Of a DNA stretch of 64,000 nucleotides, positions 61,540 to 64,000 are shown one piece after another. Both the position numbers and the translations under genes were made by a program. The notes beneath the pieces were generated by a model that was not told the DNA's origin, did not search any database, and saw nothing but the letters and a program-made list of their open reading frames with translations. Numbering within the stretch: position 1 is the first letter of the stretch; every line of letters begins with the position of its first letter. Source of the stretch: Micromonospora sp. NBC_01796 (GTDB taxonomy: Bacteria > Actinomycetota > Actinomycetes > Mycobacteriales > Micromonosporaceae); contig NZ_CP109078.1 in the NCBI RefSeq assembly GCF_035917455.1, positions 5,812,001-5,876,000 of the forward strand, written 5' to 3'.

Positions 61540-63684
61540 TCACCGTTGCAGCACGGGCTCCTCGTCGGCGGCGAGCGACTCTTGACCGTCCGGCAGCTCC
61601 ACCGGTCGGGACAGCCGGCTCGGCCACCAGATCCGCCGGCCGATCAGCAGGGTGAGGGCGGGCACCAGGACCGACCGCACCAGCAGGGCGTCGAGCAGCA
61701 CGCCGAAGGCGACCAGGAATCCGACCTCGACCAGCATCACCAGCGGAAGTGTGGCGAGGACCGCGAACGTGGCCGCCAGGACCAGGCCTGCCGAGGTGAT
61801 GACGCCACCGGTGGCGGAGAGGGCTTTGAGCATGCCCTCTCTGGTGCCGAGCCGCACGGTTTCCTCCCGTGCCCGGCTGACCAGGAAGATGTTGTAGTCG
61901 ACGCCGAGCGCCACCAGGAACAGGAATGCCAGCAGCGGCACCGAATAGTCGACGCCCTTGAACCCGAGGATCGTGTCGAAGACGAACACACTGCCGCCGA
62001 AGGCTGCGGCGAATGAGATGATCACGGTGGCCATCAGGACCAGCGGGGCCACGAACGCGCGCAACAGCAGCCCGAGGACGATCAGGACGACGGCGAGCAC
62101 CAGCGGGATCACCAGCTTCTCGTCGCGGCTGGTGGTCACCGCGGTGTCGAGGTTCTCCGCGCTCGGCCCGCCGACGATCGCCTCCGCCCCGCTCACCGCG
62201 TGCACGGCGGTGCGCACCCGCTTGATCGTGTCGTACTCCGCGACGGTGTCCGGCGCGTCAGCCGGGAACACGGAGATGTCGGCCCAGCCACCGCTGGTCT
62301 CACCCGGGATCGCCAGAGTCACGCCGGGAGTGCGCTTGACGATGTCGAGCACCCGCTCCTGGTGCGCCGGCCGCGTGAAGATCGTCATCGGCTGGCCGCC
62401 GAGCTCGGGGAAGTGCTGGCGGAGGACGGTGAAGCCAGTGACCGACTCCGGCGCGGACAGGAACTGGTCCTGCTCCCGCAGGACGCCGGTGTTGCCCGCC
62501 AGGCCGATGGCGAGCACGCCGAGGACTCCGAGCGAGCTGAGCGTCGCCACCCACCGGCGGCGGCTGATGGCGGTGCCGAGCCGTCCCCACAGCCCCGGCT
62601 TCTCTTCCACGACCGTGCTGAACCGTGGGATGGCCGGCCAGAAGATCCGCCTGCCGAGCACCACGAGCACCGCCGGGAAGAGCGTCAGCATGGCCACCAG
62701 CGCGCACAGGATGCCGGCCGCGCCGATCGGGCCCAACCCGCTGGTGCTGTTCAGGTCCGCGACGAGCAGGCAGAGCAGGCCGGCGATCACGGTGGCCGCG
62801 GACGCGACGATGGCCGGCGCCGCGCCGCGTAGCGCGTGAACCATCGCAACCCGGACGTTCTCGTGGTGGTGCAGTGCCTCCCGATATCGAGCGATGAGCA
62901 ACAGCGCGTAGTCCGTGCCGACGCCGAATACCAGGATCGTCAGCAGCGCCGAGTTCTGGTCGTTGACCACGATGCCGAAGCCCTTGACGAGGAGGTAGAC
63001 GGTCGCCATCGCGGTCAGTGCGGCCGCGCCCACGGCCACGAGCGGGATGAACCACAACACTGGGCTGCGGTAGGTGAGGATCAGCAGGAGCGTGACGACG
63101 ACGACGGTGGTGAGGAGGACCTGCATGTCGATGCCGTCGAAGACGGCGTCCACGTCGCCGTCGATCGCGGCCGGGCCGGTCACGTCGAGTTCCAGGCCGC
63201 CGGGGCGGTCCTTCGCGGCGTCACGCAACGGGCCGACGATGGCCTCCGGTGCGCCGTAGGTCGTGCTCACCTCGAGGGTGAACATCATCGCCCTGCCGTC
63301 GGTGGAGAGTCTCGTCAGTGGGCCCTCGTCGTCCTCGCCAGCCGCCGCCACCTTCGGCGGGTACCGCTTGGCAAGGGTGCTGTGGTGGCGCTCGACCGTC
63401 GCGCGGTCGGCGTCGGTCATGCCGCCGACGCGGTGGTACACGAAGACGAACGTGTTGTCCTCGCCGCCGGGGAGACTGTCCTCCAGCACCGCCACCTTGG
63501 TGGACTCGGCGCTGGCTGGCAGGGTGTCCGCGGCTTTGTCGGTGGTGACCGAGCTCAACTTTCCGCTCAGCGGCACCATGACCGCCGCCAGCGCCAGCCA
63601 CAGGCCGATCACCAGCCACGGCACCCACCGGCCTGCCAACCGACCGGGCGGCACTTCCCTGGGCGGCGCTGCGTTGACTGACAT
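61540..63684 (-). CDS. MMPL-family RND transporter
   Basis: This encodes 714 residues from the ATG at 63684, which has AGGAGG 7 bases upstream; a frame reaching 63990 lacks a site and a homologous N-terminus. A single N-terminal helix is followed by a large extracytoplasmic loop, then blocks of five helices, twice. Motifs include FGVGTDYALLLIARYREALH and, in the second half, LVALGVDYNIFLVSRAREET, each with the D-Y pair of the proton relay of MmpL proteins. MMPL transporters export lipids, pigments or antibiotics, or act in drug tolerance, using the proton gradient. The substrate is not predictable. Its promoter region is shared with a divergent gene at the right edge. Confidence 0.9.
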   Translation of the reverse strand: MSVNAAPPREVPPGRLAGRWVPWLVIGLWLALAAVMVPLSGKLSSVTTDKAADTLPASAESTKVAVLEDSLPGGEDNTFVFVYHRVGGMTDADRATVERHHSTLAKRYPPKVAAAGEDDEGPLTRLSTDGRAMMFTLEVSTTYGAPEAIVGPLRDAAKDRPGGLELDVTGPAAIDGDVDAVFDGIDMQVLLTTVVVVTLLLILTYRSPVLWFIPLVAVGAAALTAMATVYLLVKGFGIVVNDQNSALLTILVFGVGTDYALLLIARYREALHHHENVRVAMVHALRGAAPAIVASAATVIAGLLCLLVADLNSTSGLGPIGAAGILCALVAMLTLFPAVLVVLGRRIFWPAIPRFSTVVEEKPGLWGRLGTAISRRRWVATLSSLGVLGVLAIGLAGNTGVLREQDQFLSAPESVTGFTVLRQHFPELGGQPMTIFTRPAHQERVLDIVKRTPGVTLAIPGETSGGWADISVFPADAPDTVAEYDTIKRVRTAVHAVSGAEAIVGGPSAENLDTAVTTSRDEKLVIPLVLAVVLIVLGLLLRAFVAPLVLMATVIISFAAAFGGSVFVFDTILGFKGVDYSVPLLAFLFLVALGVDYNIFLVSRAREETVRLGTREGMLKALSATGGVITSAGLVLAATFAVLATLPLVMLVEVGFLVAFGVLLDALLVRSVLVPALTLLIGRRIWWPSRLSRPVELPDGQESLAADEEPVLQR

Positions 63685-63943
63685 CAATAGCCTCCTGACG
63701 GGTTGCATCGCTTGTCCGAGGCCAACTTCGTACCGAGCGAATCTGAGACGACCGTTAATCCGGTGATCAGACCGGTTGGCAAGGCCCAGGCACACAGCCG
63801 TCGGACCGGATGAGCAACGCGGCACGGCTCTCGTGCGGGTGTCGAACGGCGCTCCGGGAGTGGTACCGCGGTACCACCTCCCTCCCGACGATGACGACCG
63901 CCGTACGACGAAACAAGACGGAATCTGTCCTAGCGTCCGGGCT
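63685..63943. other. Divergent intergenic region at the right edge
   Basis: About 260 bp upstream of the MMPL gene (minus) and of a partial gene (plus). An AGCGCC-like GC-rich stretch and a TAGCGT near 63931 may be promoter elements. No gene seen. Confidence 0.4.
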
Positions 63944-64000
63944 ATGAGGAAATCTGACAGTCCACGGTGGAAATTCGCGGCGGGCGCCATGACGCTGGTG
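63944..64000 (+). CDS. Start of a gene cut by the window edge
   Basis: From the ATG at 63944 an open frame reads MRKSDSPRWKFAAGAMTLV to the window end. There is no strong ribosome site, but a TAGCGT 10 bases upstream could be a -10 for a leaderless message. The basic start followed by an apolar run hints at a signal peptide or membrane protein. With 19 residues, no assignment is possible. Confidence 0.3.
   Translation, partial: MRKSDSPRWKFAAGAMTLV

Overview
The window is high-GC DNA with GTG and TTG starts, ATGA/GTGA-type 4-bp gene overlaps, Tat-lipoprotein signals and large secreted RHS/DNRLRE proteins. This points to a mycelial actinomycete, probably of the Micromonosporaceae. That placement is inferred from the style of the proteins and was not checked against a database. 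No rRNA, tRNA or CRISPR array was seen.

Region 1 (1-11.9 kb) is mixed small metabolism with visible decay. It holds an SDR tail, an NTF2-like protein, a recombinase-helper HTH protein, an aldehyde dehydrogenase gene with three frameshifts, an amidohydrolase divergent from a frameshifted HxlR regulator (with a perfect operator-like palindrome between them), a vanadium-type haloperoxidase preceded by a broken ABM-domain gene, a serine hydrolase, an aldo/keto reductase, a lipoprotein and a LysR regulator.

Region 2 (12-21.8 kb) is an accessory island. It has transposase remnants at both edges (12.0, 20.4 and 21.7 kb), an intact tyrosine recombinase (15.6-16.5 kb), a 0.54-kb segmental duplication (12.28 and 16.78 kb), and several unrelated small or orphan genes (CoaD-like, HhH, HAD-like, HEAT-like, SUFU-like, unknowns). 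Scattered between these genes, all in one orientation, are copies of an 18-bp core (consensus CGGCAGATCAGGATGCCG). Two or three of the copies form a composite unit whose cores start 78-79 bp apart.

Region 3 (21.8-42.2 kb) is devoted to secreted toxins. A 3243-residue RHS protein carries a stalk of 13 tandem ~108-residue repeats and a C-terminal CdiA-type nuclease toxin. It is followed by a CdiI-like immunity gene and a Tat lipoprotein. Further on, a 1182-residue secreted DNRLRE protein ends in a NucA/NucB-like nuclease domain and is followed by a small acidic protein that could be its immunity partner. In both pairs a strong perfect hairpin lies between toxin and partner. Between the pairs are a cupin, a truncated MarR regulator, a RibD/DHFR-like reductase, a phospholipase-D family protein and a histidine-kinase remnant.

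Region 4 (42.2-64 kb) is transport and regulation. It starts with a four-gene ABC operon (two ATPases, two FtsX-type permeases). Next comes a sugar-acid-like locus: an FAH-family enzyme divergent from an IclR regulator, then a Tat-lipoprotein solute-binding protein and a single polypeptide that fuses both permease halves, with promoter and palindromic operators in front. The rest is a secreted M14 carboxypeptidase, an OmpR-type two-component pair, and a convergent MMPL transporter. A gene start runs off the right edge.
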